From Bordetella ansorpii (GTDB lineage Bacteria > Pseudomonadota > Gammaproteobacteria > Burkholderiales > Burkholderiaceae_B): DNA of 64,000 bases. The DNA is taken from positions 558,001-622,000 of the forward strand of contig NZ_FKIF01000010.1 in NCBI RefSeq assembly GCF_900078705.1. Reading direction: 5' to 3'. The position numbers were made by a program, and so were the translations under genes. Positions 1-10,531 of this stretch are shown in pieces (position 1 is the first letter of the stretch; every line of letters starts with the position of its first letter). The notes beneath the pieces are model-generated. The model did not search any database and was not told where the DNA came from. It worked only from the letters and a program-made list of their open reading frames with translations.

Positions 1-180
1 CGTGATCTTGAGCTTGCCGCCCGACAGCGCGTCGACATCCTTCACGAACGTGGCCAGGTTTTCCACGTGGAAGTTGTTGGCGGGATAGGCGCTGGGCAGG
101 TCCCATTTGGTCTGCGCGCTGGCAGCCGTGCCGAACACCAGCGCGGCGGCGCCGGCCAGTAGGGAGACTCGCTTGTACAT
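1..180 (-). CDS. dctP: TRAP transporter solute-binding protein DctP family, N-terminal fragment
   Basis: Only the first 60 residues lie in the window; the gene continues past base 1. The protein starts MYKRVSLLAGAAALVFG and has a classic signal peptide ending at ASAQ, followed by TKWDLPSAYPANNFHVENL and a stretch ending SGGKLKIT. That opening is typical of DctP-family periplasmic proteins, which bind carboxylic acids for TRAP transporters. The permease genes would be expected further left. The upstream gene (311-997) is on the same strand 130 bases away, so co-transcription is possible. The family call rests on the N-terminus only; the substrate cannot be read. Confidence 0.8.
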   Translation of the reverse strand, partial: MYKRVSLLAGAAALVFGTAASAQTKWDLPSAYPANNFHVENLATFVKDVDALSGGKLKIT

Positions 181-310
181 GGGGAATTCCTTGATGAGCA
201 GTGAAGGATTCAGGATCGCGGCCACGAGCAGCCTGGGCCGCGAAAGCCCAGCAATTCTACGGTGCGCATGCCGCGCGGAACCGCATGGACACTGGGTTTA
301 CGGGTAATCA

Positions 311-997
311 CTAGGGCTGTGGCGCGACAGCCGCGGCAGGGTGCAGTTCGTCCGCATGCAGGTCCCAGAGCAGCTGGAACACGCAGGCCCGCGATGCCGC
401 GACGTCCAGCCGTTGCGCGAGCATGCGCAGCGCTTCGCCGGCGGCCGCCTGCGACGTCGCGTCCACCAGCAGCACCGGTTCCAGCACGCGCGTGGCGCGG
501 TCTTCCGAAGGCAGCGGGGTGGACAGCGCGGGATCCGGCGTCAGCACGCGCAAGGCCAGCACGCCGTCGATGCGCAGGGCGCCATCGGCCAGCGCCGCGG
601 CCTTGCCCGCGGCATCGATACTGCCCAGCGGCAGCAGGCCGAGCGCGCTGCCCATGCCCGCGCCGGCCAGCGGCGATACCGCCATGACGCGGCGTAGCGT
701 GTCGCGCATGCGGCCGAAGTTCGTCAACGACCATTCGGTCTGCTGGCCGAAGGCCCGCTGGTAGGCCGCGCTTTCGAATACGCCGAGCGACGCCGTGCGG
801 TACAGCGCGAGATAGGGGCGCGGTCCGGAGGCCGCGCGGTAGCGGCGCGACCATGCGAAGCCCGGGATGGCCGCGCGTTCCGCCATGTGTTCGCGGTCGT
901 ACCAGCGGTTGAAATCGGTGTCGTGCGCCGGGTCGACGTCTGTCCAGATGAACAGTTCGCCCATGGCGCCGCGATCGGTTCGGATCGGTGCGGTCAC
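311..997 (-). CDS. Conserved protein of unknown function, possible dimeric alpha/beta-barrel (EthD-like) fold
   Basis: A 228-residue protein without signal peptide or membrane segment. The start is GTG, preceded by AAGGA at suitable spacing; an internal ATG at 964 has no ribosome site. The N-terminal part contains GELFIWTDVDPAHDTDFNRWYDREH, written here as the motif FNRWYDREHM near residues 29-38. This W-Y-x-x-EH signature is common in small dimeric alpha/beta-barrel proteins acting in catabolic pathways. A second half around residues 140-220 could be a repeat of the same fold. It lies upstream of a TRAP binding-protein gene, so a role in using the transported carboxylate is plausible, but that is inference only. 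Confidence 0.6.
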   Translation of the reverse strand: MTAPIRTDRGAMGELFIWTDVDPAHDTDFNRWYDREHMAERAAIPGFAWSRRYRAASGPRPYLALYRTASLGVFESAAYQRAFGQQTEWSLTNFGRMRDTLRRVMAVSPLAGAGMGSALGLLPLGSIDAAGKAAALADGALRIDGVLALRVLTPDPALSTPLPSEDRATRVLEPVLLVDATSQAAAGEALRMLAQRLDVAASRACVFQLLWDLHADELHPAAAVAPQP

Positions 998-1151
998 GCA
1001 GGTTCCTTGAAAGAAGGGCTGATGACGGTGATTCTGGCCGCCGGCGGCGCGGCGCTCAAACGGTTTATTGTGGTCCGGCGGATTAAGAAAAACTTATCTT
1101 GCCGGCGCCCCTCGCAATCCGCGGTTCGAAAGCGGCTTCGCCCACGCAGTG

Positions 1152-1177
1152 CCAGGGGAAAACCCCGAAGCCCCTGG
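1152..1177 (-). terminator. Hairpin after LysR gene, possible terminator
   Basis: CCAGGGG and CCCCTGG form a 7-bp stem just past the stop of the LysR gene; an alternative GGGG-AAAA-CCCC stem sits inside it. There is no clear U-run, so termination is only possible. Confidence 0.3.
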
Positions 1178-1184
1178 GGCAGGC

Positions 1185-2117
1185 CTACAGGGCCAGCACG
1201 CCGCTGTCCAGGGGCGGCCCGGCATCGGCGCACTGCGCCGCGTAGCCGCGCGCTTCGTCCAATGCCAGCCGCACCACGGCCTCGGCCAGGCCCGACACCG
1301 GATCGGGCCGCCAACTGGCCACCAGGCGCATGTCGGGCAGCGTGTCGGGCGATTGCACGCATACGTATTTCCCGCTGTCGATGCCTGCCTGCACGGCGGC
1401 CACCGGCAGCGCGGCGATGCCCAATCCGGCCTCGATGAACTGCGTGGAGGCGGCGATGGAAGAGACGAAATGAATGCGGCCCGGACGCACGCCCGCGTGC
1501 GCCAGCACGTCCAGCAGTTGCAGGTGGGGCTGCGAGTGGCGGGGGAAAGTGATGAGCTGGTGGCGCGCCAGTTCGGCCGCTGGCGCCTGTTTCGACACGC
1601 CCAGGCGGGGACTGCAGATCCAGCCCATGCGCAGGGTGCCGAGGTCGCGGTTGCGCACGTCCTCGGCCACCACGGGGTCGGTCTGCAGCGCGGCATCCAC
1701 GTTGCCCTGCTTGAGAAGATCCTGCAGCCGCCGTGTCGAGGCCGCGGTCATCTCGACGTCCAGTTCGGGATGCGCCTCGTACAGCCTGCTGATGAATGGC
1801 GTGAACCACGTATGCACGATGGATTCGACCACGCCCAGCCGGACCACGCCGCGCAGCACGGGCGGCCCCTTCAGCGCCTGCCGCATCGACTGGTCGGTTT
1901 CGAGCATGTGCTGGGCATAGTCCAGCAGCGTGCGGCCCGCCGCGGTCAGCCGCGTATCGCGGCTGCCCCGCTCGAACAATTGCTCGCCCAGATCGCTTTC
2001 CAGCGCGGCGATGCGGCCCGAGATGGCGGCCTGCGTCAGGTTGAGCTTGCCGGCTGCCGCCTTGAAGCTGCGCAGGCGCGCCGCCCAGAGGAACGTTTCG
2101 AGGAAACGTATGTTCAT
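1185..2117 (-). CDS. LysR-family transcriptional regulator
   Basis: A 310-residue LysR-type regulator of normal length. The N-terminal winged helix-turn-helix spans about residues 1-60 (FLWAARLRSFKAAAGKLNLTQAAISGRI, key segment AAISGRIAALE), followed by the effector-binding domain. It is divergent from the MarR-type gene at 2247 with about 130 bases between the starts, an AT-richer stretch that should hold both promoters. Downstream on the same strand lie the unknown protein (311-997) and the TRAP binding protein, which are the natural candidate targets. The effector is unknown. Confidence 0.9.
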   Translation of the reverse strand: MNIRFLETFLWAARLRSFKAAAGKLNLTQAAISGRIAALESDLGEQLFERGSRDTRLTAAGRTLLDYAQHMLETDQSMRQALKGPPVLRGVVRLGVVESIVHTWFTPFISRLYEAHPELDVEMTAASTRRLQDLLKQGNVDAALQTDPVVAEDVRNRDLGTLRMGWICSPRLGVSKQAPAAELARHQLITFPRHSQPHLQLLDVLAHAGVRPGRIHFVSSIAASTQFIEAGLGIAALPVAAVQAGIDSGKYVCVQSPDTLPDMRLVASWRPDPVSGLAEAVVRLALDEARGYAAQCADAGPPLDSGVLAL

Positions 2118-2246
2118 GGTTTACCCCTTGTCTGCGCGGCCTAGGGAAAGCCCTAGCGCGCCGCCCGTCATTTCAGGCTGAGTTTTTGTTGATGAAATAT
2201 AGATAAATTATTAGTATTTCGTCCACAAAAACTCGCCATTGCCGTC

Positions 2247-2759
2247 ATGTCCAATGTTCCCTTGATCGCGTCGTCCGCCCATCTGGTCAGTCCACGCGCG
2301 CCGGACCTGTCCGAGGTCGAGTTCGGCCTGATGATCGCCAGCCATGCGTTCGACCGCTGGATGGTGCGCTGCATGGCGGCCGCGGGCCTGCCGGACCTGA
2401 CGGCCACCGACATCATGGTGCTGCACCACGTCCATCACCGCCAGCGGGCCAAGAAGCTGGCCGACATCTGCTTCACGCTCAATGTCGAGGACACGCACAT
2501 CGTCAGCTATGCCCTCAAGAAGCTCGAACGGCAGGGCGTGGTGCGCGGCGAGCGCAATGGCAAGGAAGTGTTCTACAGCGTCACCCCCGAAGGCGTCCGC
2601 CACATCGAGCGCTATGTCGAGGTGCGCGAGCAGTGCCTGATCGACGGCCTGGAGACGGGCCCGGCGGGCGGGCTGGAATTCTCGCGCCATCTGGCGCATA
2701 CGCTGCGAGCGCTGTCGGGCCTGTACGACCAGGCGGCGCGCGCGGCGACCTCGCTTTAG
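2247..2759 (+). CDS. MarR-like winged-helix transcriptional regulator
   Basis: A 170-residue protein with a MarR/winged-helix core. A helical N-terminal part (FGLMIASHAFDRWMVRCM) leads to a helix-turn-helix around residues 60-105 (LTATDIMVLHHVHHRQRAKKLADIC, then YALKKLERQGVV) and a wing (KEVFYSVTPEG). It sits 106 bases upstream of the 1207-residue oxoprolinase/hydantoinase gene in the same direction and likely controls it. The divergent LysR gene shares the upstream region. The ligand cannot be predicted. Confidence 0.8.
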   Translation: MSNVPLIASSAHLVSPRAPDLSEVEFGLMIASHAFDRWMVRCMAAAGLPDLTATDIMVLHHVHHRQRAKKLADICFTLNVEDTHIVSYALKKLERQGVVRGERNGKEVFYSVTPEGVRHIERYVEVREQCLIDGLETGPAGGLEFSRHLAHTLRALSGLYDQAARAATSL

Positions 2760-2865
2760 GCTTTTCTCAACTGCCGTGCGTACCGCGCCGCCGCGCCATG
2801 GCGCGGCGGGGGCGCATCGTGATTTCTGTCCGGCCACCTGGCCGTTTTCAAGGATTTGAACCGAT

Positions 2866-5800
2866 ATGAAGTGGCAATTCTGGGTCGACCGTGGCGGCAC
2901 GTTCACGGACATCGTGGCGCGCCGTCCCGATGGCGGCACGACCACCGCCAAGATGCTGTCCGAGAACCCCGAGCAATACCGCGACGCGGCGGTGGCCGGC
3001 ATCCGCAAGCTGCTGGGCCTGGCGCCGGGCGAGCCCGTGCCGGCCGATCAGGTCGAATGCGTGAAGATGGGCACCACGGTGGCCACCAACGCGCTGCTGG
3101 AGCGCAAGGGCGAACGTACGCTGCTGGTGGCCACGCGCGGTTTCCGCGACGCCTTGCGCATTGCGTACCAGAACCGCCCGCGCCTGTTCGACCGCAACGT
3201 CGTGCTGCCCGAGATGCTGTACGAATCCGTGGTCGAGGCCGATGAGCGCCTGGACGCGGCCGGCGGCGTGGTGCGTCCGCTGGACGAGGCCGCGCTGCGC
3301 GAAGGCCTGCAAGCCGCCCATGACAGCGGCCTGCGCGCCGTGGCCATCGTGCTGATGCACGCGTGGCTGCAACCGGCGCACGAGCAACGCGCGGCCGAAC
3401 TGGCGCGCGCCATCGGCTTCACCCAGGTGTCGGTGTCGCATGAGGTCAGCCCGCTGATCAAGTACGTGTCGCGTGGCGACACCACGGTGGTCGACGCCTA
3501 TCTGTCGCCCATCCTGAAGCGCTACGTGGACCAGGTGGCGGGCGAGCTGCCCGGCATCCGCCTGATGTTCATGCAGTCCAGCGGCGGCCTGACCGACGCG
3601 CATCGATTCCGCGGCAAGGACGCCATCCTGTCGGGGCCGGCGGGCGGCATCGTCGGCATGGTGCGCACCAGCGAACTGGCGGGCTTTCACCGTGTCATCG
3701 GCTTCGACATGGGCGGCACGTCCACCGACGTGTCGCACTATGCCGGCGAATTCGAGCGCGAGTTCGAGACCCGAGTCGCCGGCGTGCGCATGCGCGCGCC
3801 CATGATGAGCATCCATACCGTGGCGGCGGGCGGCGGGTCGATCCTGCACTTCGATGGCGCGCGCCTGCGCGTGGGGCCGGATTCGGCCGGCGCCAACCCG
3901 GGGCCGGCATGCTACCGGCGCGGCGGCCCGCTGGCCGTGACGGACTGCAACGTGTTGCTGGGCAAGATCCAGCCCGACTTCTTCCCCCGCGTGTTCGGCC
4001 CGCGCGCCGACCAGCCGCTGGACCGCGAGGCCGCCGCCGAGCGTTTTGCCGCCATGGCGGCGGACGTGCGCCAGGCCACGGGCCGCGAGATGACGCCGGA
4101 GCAACTGGCCGAGGGTTTCCTCGAGATCGCCGTGGGCAACATGGCCGAGGCCATCAAGCGCATCTCGGTGCAGCGCGGCCATGACGTGACCGGCTATGCG
4201 CTGACGGTGTTCGGCGGCGCGGGCGGGCAGCATGCCTGCCTGGTGGCCGACGCATTGGGCATGAGCACCGTGTATGCGCATCCGCTGGGCGGCGTGCTGT
4301 CGGCCTATGGCATGGGCCTGGCCGACCAGACCGAAATGCGCCAGAAGACGGTGGAGAAGGTGCTGTCGCCCGCCGTGATGGACGAGCTGTCCGCGCTGCT
4401 GGACAGCCTGGCCGGCGAGGTGGAGGGCGAACTGCGCCGCCAGCACGTGCCGGCCGAGGCCATCACCGTGCAGCGCCGCCTGCACCTGAAGTACCGGGGC
4501 ACCGACACGGCGCTGGAAGTGGCCTACGGCACGATCGACGAGGCGCGCGCGGCCTTCGAGGCGGCCTATCGCCAGCGTTATTCGTTCCTGATGCCGGGCC
4601 GCGACCTGGTGGTGGACACGGTGTCGGTCGAGGCCAGCGGCGGCGGCGACACCGCCGCCGAGGCGCCCGTGGTCCGCGCGCGCGCCGAACCGCTGGCGGC
4701 CCGCCGCTCGGTCGGCATGTACAGCGGCGGGGCCTGGCGCGACACGCCCCTGTACGTGCGCGAAGACCTGGTTCCGGGCGACGTGATGGCCGGTCCGGCC
4801 ATCATCTCCGAGCCCAACCAGACCACCGTGGTGGAAGCTGGCTGGCAGGCCGAGGTGACGCCGCTGGATCACCTGGTGCTGCGCCGCGTCGAGGCCCGGC
4901 CCCAGCGCCGCGCCATCGGCACCGATGCCGATCCGGTCATGCTGGAGGTGTTCAACAACCTGTTCATGTCGATCGCCGAGCAGATGGGCTACCGCCTGCA
5001 GAACACGGCGTACTCGGTCACCATCAAGGAACGCCTGGACTTCTCGTGCGCCATCTTCGACGACCAGGGCAACCTGATCGCGAATGCGCCGCACATGCCG
5101 GTGCACCTGGGTTCGATGGGCGAATCCATCAAGACCGTGATGAACGCCAACGCGGGCCGCATGCAGCCGGGCGACGCGTATGTGGTCAACGATCCGTACA
5201 ACGGCGGCACGCACCTGCCCGACATCACGGTGATCACGCCGGTGTTCGACCGCGCCGGCCGCGAGATCCTCTTCTACGTGGGGTCGCGCGGGCACCATTC
5301 GGACATCGGCGGCACCACGCCGGGCTCGATGCCGCCCGATTCGCGCACGGTGGACGAGGAAGGGGTGCTGTTCACCAACTTCCAGATCGTGCGCGGCGGC
5401 GAGTTCCGCGAGGCGGCGGTCCGCGACATCCTGGGCTCGGGCAAGTGGCCCGCTCGCAATCCGGACCAGAACATCGCCGACATGCATGCGCAGATCGCCG
5501 CCAACGAGAAGGGCGTGCAGGAGCTGCTGCGCATGTGCGACCATTTCGGGCTGGACGTGGTGCGTGCCTACATGGGCCACGTGCAGGCCAATGCCGAAGA
5601 GGCCGTGCGGCGCGTGATCTCGGTGCTGAAGGACGGCCGCTACGAGTATCCGCTGGACAACGGCGCCGTGGTGCGCGTGGCGGTGACGGTGGACCGCGAG
5701 GCGCGCAGCGCGGTGGTGGACTTCACGGGCACGTCGCCCCAGCTGGACAACAACTTCAACGCGCCGGGGGCCATCTCGGTGGCGGCGGTGCTGTACGTGT

Positions 5801-6489
5801 TCCGCACGCTGGTGGACGACGAGATCCCCATGAACGCGGGCTGCCTGAAGCCCATCGAGATCATCGTGCCGGAGGGCTCGATGCTGCGGCCCCGGCCGCC
5901 GGCCTCGGTGGTGGCGGGCAACGTCGAGACCTCGATGTGCGTGGTCAACGCGCTGTACGGCGCGCTGGGCGTGCTGGCCGCCAGCCAGGGCACGATGAAC
6001 AACTTCACCTTCGGCAACGAGCGGCACCAGTACTACGAGACCATCTCGGGCGGCACGGGCGCGGGGCCGCTGCGTATCGACGCCACGGGGCCGGACGATG
6101 AGGGGTTCCCGGGAACGTCGGTCGTGCAGGCGCACATGACGAACTCGCGCCTGACCGACCCCGAGGTGCTGGAGCTGCGCTTCCCGGTGCGCCTGGAGTC
6201 TTACGAGATCCGCCATGGCTCGGGTGGCGCGGGACGCTGGCCGGGCGGCGACGGCGGCGTGCGGCGCGTGCGTTTCCTGGAGGGGATGACGGCGGCGATC
6301 CTGTCGAACAACCGCAAGTACGCGCCGTTCGGCCTGGCCGGCGGCGGCGCGGCGCGGATGGGGCGCAACTACATCGAGCGGGCCGATGGCTCCGTGCAGG
6401 AACTGGGCCCGCAGGACAGCGCCCAGTTGCAGGCGGGGGATGTGTTCGTGGTCGAGACGCCGGGGGGCGGGGGCTACGGGCCGGCTTGA
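2866..6489 (+). CDS. 5-oxoprolinase / hydantoinase, HyuA-HyuB fusion
   Basis: A 1207-residue cytoplasmic enzyme. The first part (about 1-680) is the ATP-binding HyuA/OplA half, with an actin-like nucleotide fold: [18 protein letters not shown] at the N-terminus, [17 protein letters not shown] near 68-84, and [14 protein letters not shown] near 280-293. The second part (about 690-1200) is the HyuB half, with [16 protein letters not shown] and a Gly-rich C-terminus (TPGGGGYGP). The fusion has the length and order of eukaryotic and bacterial 5-oxoprolinase, which cleaves 5-oxoproline to glutamate with ATP. Related proteins act on hydantoins or acetophenone, so the substrate is uncertain. Its stop is a few bases from the stop of the convergent C45 hydrolase gene. 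Confidence 0.9.
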   Translation: MKWQFWVDRGGTFTDIVARRPDGGTTTAKMLSENPEQYRDAAVAGIRKLLGLAPGEPVPADQVECVKMGTTVATNALLERKGERTLLVATRGFRDALRIAYQNRPRLFDRNVVLPEMLYESVVEADERLDAAGGVVRPLDEAALREGLQAAHDSGLRAVAIVLMHAWLQPAHEQRAAELARAIGFTQVSVSHEVSPLIKYVSRGDTTVVDAYLSPILKRYVDQVAGELPGIRLMFMQSSGGLTDAHRFRGKDAILSGPAGGIVGMVRTSELAGFHRVIGFDMGGTSTDVSHYAGEFEREFETRVAGVRMRAPMMSIHTVAAGGGSILHFDGARLRVGPDSAGANPGPACYRRGGPLAVTDCNVLLGKIQPDFFPRVFGPRADQPLDREAAAERFAAMAADVRQATGREMTPEQLAEGFLEIAVGNMAEAIKRISVQRGHDVTGYALTVFGGAGGQHACLVADALGMSTVYAHPLGGVLSAYGMGLADQTEMRQKTVEKVLSPAVMDELSALLDSLAGEVEGELRRQHVPAEAITVQRRLHLKYRGTDTALEVAYGTIDEARAAFEAAYRQRYSFLMPGRDLVVDTVSVEASGGGDTAAEAPVVRARAEPLAARRSVGMYSGGAWRDTPLYVREDLVPGDVMAGPAIISEPNQTTVVEAGWQAEVTPLDHLVLRRVEARPQRRAIGTDADPVMLEVFNNLFMSIAEQMGYRLQNTAYSVTIKERLDFSCAIFDDQGNLIANAPHMPVHLGSMGESIKTVMNANAGRMQPGDAYVVNDPYNGGTHLPDITVITPVFDRAGREILFYVGSRGHHSDIGGTTPGSMPPDSRTVDEEGVLFTNFQIVRGGEFREAAVRDILGSGKWPARNPDQNIADMHAQIAANEKGVQELLRMCDHFGLDVVRAYMGHVQANAEEAVRRVISVLKDGRYEYPLDNGAVVRVAVTVDREARSAVVDFTGTSPQLDNNFNAPGAISVAAVLYVFRTLVDDEIPMNAGCLKPIEIIVPEGSMLRPRPPASVVAGNVETSMCVVNALYGALGVLAASQGTMNNFTFGNERHQYYETISGGTGAGPLRIDATGPDDEGFPGTSVVQAHMTNSRLTDPEVLELRFPVRLESYEIRHGSGGAGRWPGGDGGVRRVRFLEGMTAAILSNNRKYAPFGLAGGGAARMGRNYIERADGSVQELGPQDSAQLQAGDVFVVETPGGGGYGPA

Positions 6490-6501
6490 GGCCGGATCGT
6501 C

Positions 6502-7524
6502 CTAGACGATCCTGATCTCGGCCAGTGGCTTCGGCGCACGGTCGTACACCCGTAGCGTGACACCGCCATCGCGCAGTTCGAACAAGGCCGTCGCCATCGT
6601 GTTCTCTGCGTCGGGATCGTGCTTGTCCATCCGCAGGATGGGCAGGTCCCCGGCGTTGTCCAGCAGCGCGCCCACCACGTTGTCCGGGCCGCTGTCGGCA
6701 TCCCATTGATCCATCAGGTTTTCGACGCGCTGCTGCCGGGCGCGCGACGAGTCGGTGATCACCTGCGGGATGGTGGATGTGCCCGGATGCAGCAGATGGT
6801 TGGCATGTCCCGCGCCGCGTTCGATCGGCGCCATCGAGCATGCGCCCGGCACGCATTCCACGCTCACCAGCCTGCCGTCGGCGGCCGAGCCCAGCAGGTG
6901 ATGGAAGCCGCCCGCGCGCGGGTGCGCATTCAGCAATGCCAGGGCCTCGTCCAGCGTGGCGCAGTCCAGCACCGCGCGCGCCAGGAAGATGCGCGGCACG
7001 CCCGGGCGCCGCGTCTTCATCCGCACGTTATTGATGGTCTGGGCCAGCCCGGCACGGTTGGCGCCGAAGGCGTGGCCCGGCAGCGAGCCGGGGTAGGCGA
7101 AGGCCACGTAGCCCGGCGCGTCGTCGGGCCGCACGTCTACCAGCGCGCAGCGGCGGTACAGATAGGGATCGCCGTCTTCGTTGTGGCCCATCCAGCACGC
7201 GCCGTCGCGGCCTCGCCAGGCGATGGACGTGCAGCCATCCGCGGCGGGATGCAGCAGGTCGCCGCGGCTTTGCCATAGCAGCAGGTCGGGAAAGGGCACG
7301 CGCAGGCCCTCGGCCATGCCCTCGAATTCTTCCCAGACGGCGGGCAGCGCGCGCTGCGCATGGCCCGCCAGTTCGTCCAGATACGCGTGGCCTCTCCAGG
7401 GCCGCAACGCCGCCCATAGCGGGCTTTGGTCGAGGAGCGAGCCGAACCTCGCACGGCCCAGCCTGCCCAGTTCCACGCCGACGCGCCGACGCGCGCCGGA
7501 AATGCTTGCCGGTTTGAACCACAT
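6502..7524 (-). CDS. C45-family autoproteolytic acyltransferase/hydrolase
   Basis: A 340-residue protein starting MWFKPASIS. ATG at 7524 is chosen because GGAG precedes it; the frame is open further upstream, but that part is a low-complexity Pro-rich stretch without family features. The motif ADGCTSIAW places a Gly-Cys-Thr at residues 97-99. In peptidase family C45 (isopenicillin N acyltransferase type) this is the self-cleavage site, and Cys98 would become the N-terminal nucleophile. The following NED of GHNEDGD is also typical. The probable role is hydrolysis or transfer of an acyl or amide group; being next to the oxoprolinase gene suggests amide or amino-acid catabolism, which is inference. 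Confidence 0.82.
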   Translation of the reverse strand: MWFKPASISGARRRVGVELGRLGRARFGSLLDQSPLWAALRPWRGHAYLDELAGHAQRALPAVWEEFEGMAEGLRVPFPDLLLWQSRGDLLHPAADGCTSIAWRGRDGACWMGHNEDGDPYLYRRCALVDVRPDDAPGYVAFAYPGSLPGHAFGANRAGLAQTINNVRMKTRRPGVPRIFLARAVLDCATLDEALALLNAHPRAGGFHHLLGSAADGRLVSVECVPGACSMAPIERGAGHANHLLHPGTSTIPQVITDSSRARQQRVENLMDQWDADSGPDNVVGALLDNAGDLPILRMDKHDPDAENTMATALFELRDGGVTLRVYDRAPKPLAEIRIV

Positions 7525-7851
7525 GGCGGCCTCCAGGGTTCCGACGATTGTAGGAGGGGGGGGCGGATCGCAGCCGAGGGGAGGGGGGGCGACTCGCCCG
7601 CCTTTTTTTATCGTGACCGCACCGCACCGCGGCAAATGCCGTTGCCGCCCTATTGGCAATATACGCTGTCAGCCTGTAGCCAGCCACGAGACAAAAAATA
7701 ACCGAGGTGGCGTAGCCGGGGACACATTGCTAAGATGGCCCAAGCCGGCGTCCGCACCCTGGACGCCGTGCTCCGGGCCACTACCAAAAAACAGGGCCAG
7801 CCGTTGCGTGCATGTATCTGAACCAGATCCTGACCCAGAGGGAGCAACTCC
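7525..7851. other. Divergent promoter region between C45 hydrolase and glnH-like gene
   Basis: About 330 bases without a convincing gene. The left half has long G-runs (see 7556-7589). A small hairpin GGGCGA-c-TCGCCC (7587-7599) is followed by GCC and a T-run on the plus strand, but no plus-strand gene ends there. The right half, with AT-richer patches around 7660-7705, should contain the promoter of the ABC operon. I could not define -35/-10 boxes with confidence. Confidence 0.5.
7556..7589. repeat. Interrupted poly-G tracts (poly-C in the direction of the C45 gene)
   Basis: Runs of 8 G (7556-7563) and 7 G (7583-7589), with a G4 run at 7578-7581 between them, lie 30-65 bases upstream of the ATG of the C45 hydrolase. 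In that gene's direction they are poly-C tracts. Such tracts can slip during replication, and the plus strand could fold into a G-quadruplex. Confidence 0.7.
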
Positions 7852-8604
7852 ATGATCAAAACAAAATTCGCCGCCGTCCTGGCGGGCATGACCGTCGCGC
7901 TGTATGCCGTGGCGCCCGTCGCCTCGGCCCAAGACCGTGAACTGATCGTCGCCACCGACACCGCCTTCGTGCCGTTCGAGTTCAAGCAGGGCAACGTCTA
8001 CACCGGCTTCGACATCGAGCTGTGGGCCGCCATCGCCAAAGAGCTGAACCTGAAGTACAAGCTGCAGCCCATGGATTTCAACGGCATCATTCCCGGCCTG
8101 CAGACCAAGAACATCGACGCGGCCCTGGCCGGCATCACCATCCGCGACGACCGCAAGAAGGTCGTGGACTTCTCCGATCCCTATTACGAAAGCGGCCTGG
8201 CCATCCTGGTCAACGCCAAGGACGACACGGTCAAGCAGGCCAAGGACCTGTCGGGCAAGACGGTGGCCGTGAAGACCGGCACCGCCACGGTCGACTTCAT
8301 GAAAAGCCAGGTGCCCGACGCCAAGCTCAAGCTGTTCCCCAACATCGACAACGCCTACCTCGAGCTGGCCACCGGCCGCGTCGACGCCGCCGTGCACGAC
8401 ACGCCCAACGTCCAGTACTACGCCAATACCGCCGGCAAGGGCCGCGTGAAGGTGGCGGGCCTGGTCAAGAGCGGCGACTTCTACGGCATCGCCTTCCCCA
8501 AGGGCAGCGACCTGGTGCCCAAGGTGAACAAGGCCCTGGCCACGCTGAAGTCCAACGGCCAGTACGACGCGCTGTACACCAAGTGGTTCGGCAAGCAGCC
8601 CTGA
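7852..8604 (+). CDS. glnH: Amino-acid ABC transporter periplasmic binding protein, GlnH-like
   Basis: A 250-residue protein with a signal peptide ([20 protein letters not shown], cleavage near VASAQD). The mature part reads [35 protein letters not shown] and [15 protein letters not shown], very close to E. coli GlnH as remembered, with the ligand-binding residues of family 3 solute-binding proteins ([19 protein letters not shown]). It binds an amino acid, probably glutamine, in the periplasm and delivers it to the permease/ATPase encoded next. A GGGAG ribosome site precedes the ATG. The 193-base gap to the permease contains a strong hairpin that should raise expression of this gene over the downstream ones. 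Confidence 0.92.
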   Translation: MIKTKFAAVLAGMTVALYAVAPVASAQDRELIVATDTAFVPFEFKQGNVYTGFDIELWAAIAKELNLKYKLQPMDFNGIIPGLQTKNIDAALAGITIRDDRKKVVDFSDPYYESGLAILVNAKDDTVKQAKDLSGKTVAVKTGTATVDFMKSQVPDAKLKLFPNIDNAYLELATGRVDAAVHDTPNVQYYANTAGKGRVKVAGLVKSGDFYGIAFPKGSDLVPKVNKALATLKSNGQYDALYTKWFGKQP

Positions 8605-8681
8605 CACCCCATAAGGGTTGAGCCCGCCCATGCGCGGGGCGCGTGACGCGTCCCGGCGTATCAGCGGAAGGGTATCGATGG

Positions 8682-8715
8682 GGGCGCCGCCCGCGGAGGC
8701 GCCCTGGTTTTCTTT
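8682..8715 (+). terminator. Intra-operon attenuator between binding protein and permease genes
   Basis: GGGCGCC (8682-8688) pairs with GGCGCCC (8698-8704) over a 9-base loop and is followed by TGGTTTTCTTT. It is a good intrinsic-terminator shape inside the operon, consistent with partial termination that lets the binding protein be made in excess. Confidence 0.65.
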
Positions 8716-8797
8716 GCCGCGGCGTTGCGCGACAACTGCTGCCCGGACGAGGGCAGGGCCGCGCGCCTGACGCACGCGGCATCTATGGGGAGCAACC

Positions 8798-9670
8798 GTG
8801 GACTTCGACTGGTCTGTCATCTGGGACGCGCTGCCCAATCTGGTCGACGGCACGCTGATGACCGTCAAGATCACCCTGGCCGGCCTGGTGGGCGGCTTTC
8901 TGCTGGGTGTGCTGGCGGGCGTGGCCAAGACCTATGGGCGCGCCGCCGTGCCCGATTCCATGTCGAGCCTTGGCCTGCGCGTCACCGCGCTGCCGTGGGT
9001 TTTCATCGTGGCCGTGCTGGCGTATTTCATCGTCATCGCGCGCTACGCGCTGCCGGTCCAGTTGGGCTACTGGATCGTGATGCTGGCGGTGATGGCGCTG
9101 ATGCTGGCGCCCGCCTTGCGCCGTGGCGGCCTGGCCGCGCTGGGCGCGCAACTGGGCATGCTGGCGGCCGACGTGGCGTCGATCTACGTGGCCGTGGTGC
9201 GCGGCACGCCGATCGTGGTGCAGGTGATGTTCATCTATTTCGCGCTGCCCATCGTGGCCGACATCCGCGTCGAGGCCGTGCCGGCTGCCATCGCCACGCT
9301 CATCATCAACTCGGGTGCCTATATCGCCGAGATCGTGCGCGGGGCGCTGCAGTCCGTGCACAAGGGCCTGCGCGAAGCGGGCCAGGCGATGGGCCTGCCG
9401 TTCCACAAGATCCTGCTGCACATCATCGGTCCGGTGGCGTTCCGCCGCATGATTCCGCCGCTGGGCAACCAGTGCATCATCAGCCTGAAGGATTCGTCGC
9501 TGTTCATCGTGATCGGCGTGGCCGAACTGACCCGCCAGGGCCAGGAGATCATGGCCAGCAACTTCCGCGCGCTGGAAATCTGGTCGGCGGTGGCCATCGT
9601 GTATCTGGCGCTGACCGGGCTGATCGCGCTCAGCCTGCGCCTGCTGGAGAAGAGGATGCGCATCCTATGA
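8798..9670 (+). CDS. glnP: Amino-acid ABC transporter permease, GlnP-like, with enlarged N-terminal half
   Basis: A 290-residue inner-membrane permease starting with GTG ([10 protein letters not shown]) after GGGGAG. It opens like His/Glu/Gln permeases ([19 protein letters not shown]). The EAA-type loop for contact with the ATPase is near [20 protein letters not shown]. Usual family members are about 220 residues. Here about 70 residues with two more predicted hydrophobic segments ([13 protein letters not shown] and [15 protein letters not shown]) sit between the first membrane segment and the VRGTPIVVQ motif. The gene ends in an ATGA overlap with a tiny reading frame that leads toward the ATPase gene. 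Confidence 0.88.
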   Translation: MDFDWSVIWDALPNLVDGTLMTVKITLAGLVGGFLLGVLAGVAKTYGRAAVPDSMSSLGLRVTALPWVFIVAVLAYFIVIARYALPVQLGYWIVMLAVMALMLAPALRRGGLAALGAQLGMLAADVASIYVAVVRGTPIVVQVMFIYFALPIVADIRVEAVPAAIATLIINSGAYIAEIVRGALQSVHKGLREAGQAMGLPFHKILLHIIGPVAFRRMIPPLGNQCIISLKDSSLFIVIGVAELTRQGQEIMASNFRALEIWSAVAIVYLALTGLIALSLRLLEKRMRIL

Positions 9671-9699
9671 GTAACCGTCTTGCGAGTCAAGCGCCATGA
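9667..9699 (+). CDS. Micro-reading frame (10 codons) coupled to the permease stop
   Basis: ATG at 9667 overlaps the permease stop as ATGA and encodes [10 protein letters not shown] before a stop at 9697-9699. A purine-rich AAGAGGA lies just upstream. That stop again overlaps an ATG (9696). Expression is unproven; it may only carry ribosomes to the next start. Confidence 0.3.
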   Translation: MSNRLASQAP

Positions 9700-9787
9700 A
9701 GCGCGAGAAGGACCGCGCACAGCGGCTGGCCGGCGCGGGGTTCGCCACGCCGGCCTTCATCACCGATCAGCGGCAGGAGGGTATCGA

Positions 9788-9791
<4 letters not shown>
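9696..9791 (+). CDS. Small reading frame (31 codons) overlapping the start of the ATPase gene
   Basis: ATG at 9696 overlaps the previous stop (ATGA). The frame encodes a basic-to-neutral 31-residue peptide beginning [16 protein letters not shown] and ending RQEGIE. Its TGA overlaps the ATG of the ATPase gene (ATGA at 9788-9791). Within it lies the AGGAGG of the ATPase. No family is recognised. It could be a real small protein, a coupling device or chance. Confidence 0.35.
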
Positions 9792-10516
<725 letters not shown>

Positions 10517-10531
10517 ATACGGGCATTCAGG

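Noticed and set aside
2848-6216. Long minus-strand open frame inside the oxoprolinase gene
   Set aside because: Same cause: shadow of a G+C-rich gene, with composition rich in His and Arg and no recognisable domain.
7587-7609. Hairpin plus T-run before the glnH-like gene
   Set aside because: It looks like a terminator on the plus strand, but no plus-strand gene ends there; it lies in a divergent promoter region.
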